DNA from: SOIA01 sp050116035
Lineage (GTDB): Bacteria > Acidobacteriota > Aminicenantia > Aminicenantales > Aminicenantaceae
Assembly (NCBI GenBank): GCA_050116035.1
Contig: JASFPJ010000186.1
Coordinates: forward strand, 1 to 6,633
Reading direction: 5' to 3'
DNA: 6,633 bases
Within the stretch, counting starts at the first letter, position 1, and every line of letters starts with the position of its first letter. Made by a program: the position numbers and the translations under genes. The notes beneath the pieces were generated by a model. That model saw only the letters and a program-made list of their open reading frames with translations. It did not search any database and had not been told where the DNA came from. This document shows positions 5,643-6,633 of the stretch, one piece after another.

Positions 5643-6633
5643 CGGTTTAAATGACTTGTCCGGATAGGGTGGAGGCGCGGGAACATCTACGGGGTGAGTT
5701 TTAATCTGTTCCTTGAGAAAGGCAATGGCCGCATTAAGTTGGGTATCCTGGCCTTTGAAAGTGGAATGCGGCAGATTGTCGACAACAATATCAGGATCCA
5801 CTCCGTGGCCTTCGATCAGCCAGATCCGTTCGGGTCCATAAACTCCAGTCTGTGGAGCTCTGGCCAATCCCCGGTCGGTCAATCGGTTATTGCTTGAGAG
5901 CCAGATTTCACCTCCCCATGTGCGCGTGCCGATGACTTTTCCCAATCCGAGCCTTCGGAAACCTTCCGCAAAAGCTTCTCCGTCTGAAGCTGTGTTTTCA
6001 TCGCAAAGGACAACGACGTGCCCCCTAAAAGCATACTGCATGTTCCATGTGGGCTGACCCACTCGATCTTTCCAGTAGAACCAGGCCTTCCTGATCAATT
6101 TTTCCAGGATGAAACTGTCGATATTGCCGCCCCTGTTGTGCCGCACGTCGATAATCAATCCTTTGCGGTTAAACACAGGGTAGAAATTTCGGTACCACTC
6201 CGTGATATTCCTGCCGCCCATAGCTCGCAGATGAACGTACCCGATATCCCCGCCGCTGTCCTCTTCGACTTTGAGGCGCCGCGAGTATTCCCAGTCACTG
6301 TATCTGAGCCCGGATTCATTACCAGTAGGAATGATAATAAATGATGAAGTTTTTCCAGTTGATGCGGATTTGATTTCAACCAAGACCTGTCGTCCGGCTT
6401 GATTGCGCAGAAGTGCATTGGGATGTGTGACGGACAGAGTAGAACGGCCGTTGATGCGGACAATAATGTCCCCTTCTTTTATGTCGAGGTCAGGATCCGC
6501 AAGAGGCGAGAGTTCAGATGGATAATCGGGATCGGAGAGATAGATGTGATCGATTTTATAACCTCCGGCTGATTCGCTGCGTTCGAGGCGTGCTCCCAAA
6601 GTGGCCACACGGATTTGATCTGAGCCCCGTCTG
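5631..6633 (-). CDS. Tricorn-type S41 peptidase, PDZ and C2 catalytic part
   Basis: The frame is open from the window edge to TAG (complement of 5631-5633), so these 333 residues are the C-terminal third of a protein that is usually about 1,000-1,100 aa. A GTG at 6608 is internal, not the start. A PDZ domain spans about 9-103 (GGYKIDHIYLSDPDYP, KEGDIIVRING, NALLRNQAG). The C2 catalytic domain follows: LRYSDWEYSRR, IGYVHLRAMGG, LIIDVRHNRGGNIDS, WNMQYAFRGH, nucleophile Ser216 in NTASDGEAF, and Glu274 in WLIEGHGVDPD. The Ser-to-Glu distance of 58 residues equals that of S965 and E1023 in Thermoplasma tricorn. The catalytic Ser-His pair of the C1 domain and the two beta-propellers should lie beyond 6633. 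Tricorn cuts short peptides; bacterial homologues are often exported, which cannot be checked here. The C-terminus is proline-rich and ends in KPKKK, encoded by the T-run of the junction repeat. Confidence 0.9.
   Translation of the reverse strand, partial: RRGSDQIRVATLGARLERSESAGGYKIDHIYLSDPDYPSELSPLADPDLDIKEGDIIVRINGRSTLSVTHPNALLRNQAGRQVLVEIKSASTGKTSSFIIIPTGNESGLRYSDWEYSRRLKVEEDSGGDIGYVHLRAMGGRNITEWYRNFYPVFNRKGLIIDVRHNRGGNIDSFILEKLIRKAWFYWKDRVGQPTWNMQYAFRGHVVVLCDENTASDGEAFAEGFRRLGLGKVIGTRTWGGEIWLSSNNRLTDRGLARAPQTGVYGPERIWLIEGHGVDPDIVVDNLPHSTFKGQDTQLNAAIAFLKEQIKTHPVDVPAPPPYPDKSFKPKKK

Noticed and set aside
5631..6608. GTG at 6608 as the start of a complete peptidase
   Set aside because: The frame continues open to 6632, and the product would begin inside or just before the PDZ domain, lacking the rest of a tricorn protein.
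1..6633. Defence island, toxin-antitoxin pair, CRISPR or phage remnant
   Set aside because: No nuclease, helicase, reverse transcriptase, integrase, repeat-spacer array or small toxin pair is present. The lone GNAT has no antitoxin-like partner (no RHH gene adjacent), so a TacT-type toxin is not supported.

Overview
The window looks like a piece of a bacterial chromosome of roughly balanced base composition. It carries genes for secreted and envelope proteins: a beta-propeller protein, a Tat-exported sugar-isomerase-fold protein, a TPR lipoprotein, a Sec-exported N-acyl-D-amino-acid deacylase and a tricorn-type peptidase, plus one small cytoplasmic GNAT acetyltransferase. This mixture (6-bladed propellers, periplasmic amidohydrolases, tricorn peptidases) is typical of Candidatus Aminicenantes and related uncultured Acidobacteriota-like lineages. 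That assignment is an inference from gene content, not from a marker gene. I see no rRNA, tRNA, CRISPR array, transposase or integrase.

Layout: (1) 1-479, plus strand, the 3' end of a beta-propeller gene that begins outside the window. (2) 589-2163, minus strand, a 524-aa Tat-signal protein with an L-fucose/arabinose-isomerase-like C-terminal domain. (3) 2434-3195, plus strand, a six-TPR lipoprotein. (4) 3230-4903, minus strand, an N-acyl-D-amino-acid deacylase whose start is better placed 12 bp inside the longest reading frame. (5) 5099-5614, plus strand, a GNAT acetyltransferase. (6) 5631-6633, minus strand, the PDZ and catalytic C2 parts of a tricorn-type S41 peptidase whose N-terminus lies outside the window. 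The six genes strictly alternate in strand, so each is its own transcription unit. There are three convergent junctions (109, 34 and 16 bp) and two divergent ones (270 and 195 bp).

The genes do not form an obvious operon or a new defence or mobile system. The common thread is extracytoplasmic breakdown: the tricorn peptidase would trim peptides, and the deacylase would free D-amino acids from N-acyl derivatives. The isomerase-fold protein may act on a sugar outside the cytoplasm. The TPR lipoprotein would be an envelope scaffold. This functional link is an inference.

The non-coding DNA holds the less expected signals. A 30-bp sequence, 24 of 30 positions alike, sits directly behind two different plus-strand stop codons (481-510 and 3195-3224). 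A short TTCAACATT motif recurs in non-coding DNA and forms an inverted repeat ahead of the TPR gene. A REP-like AGGGGACAGG element lies between the GNAT and tricorn genes. A good extended -10 promoter precedes the deacylase gene.
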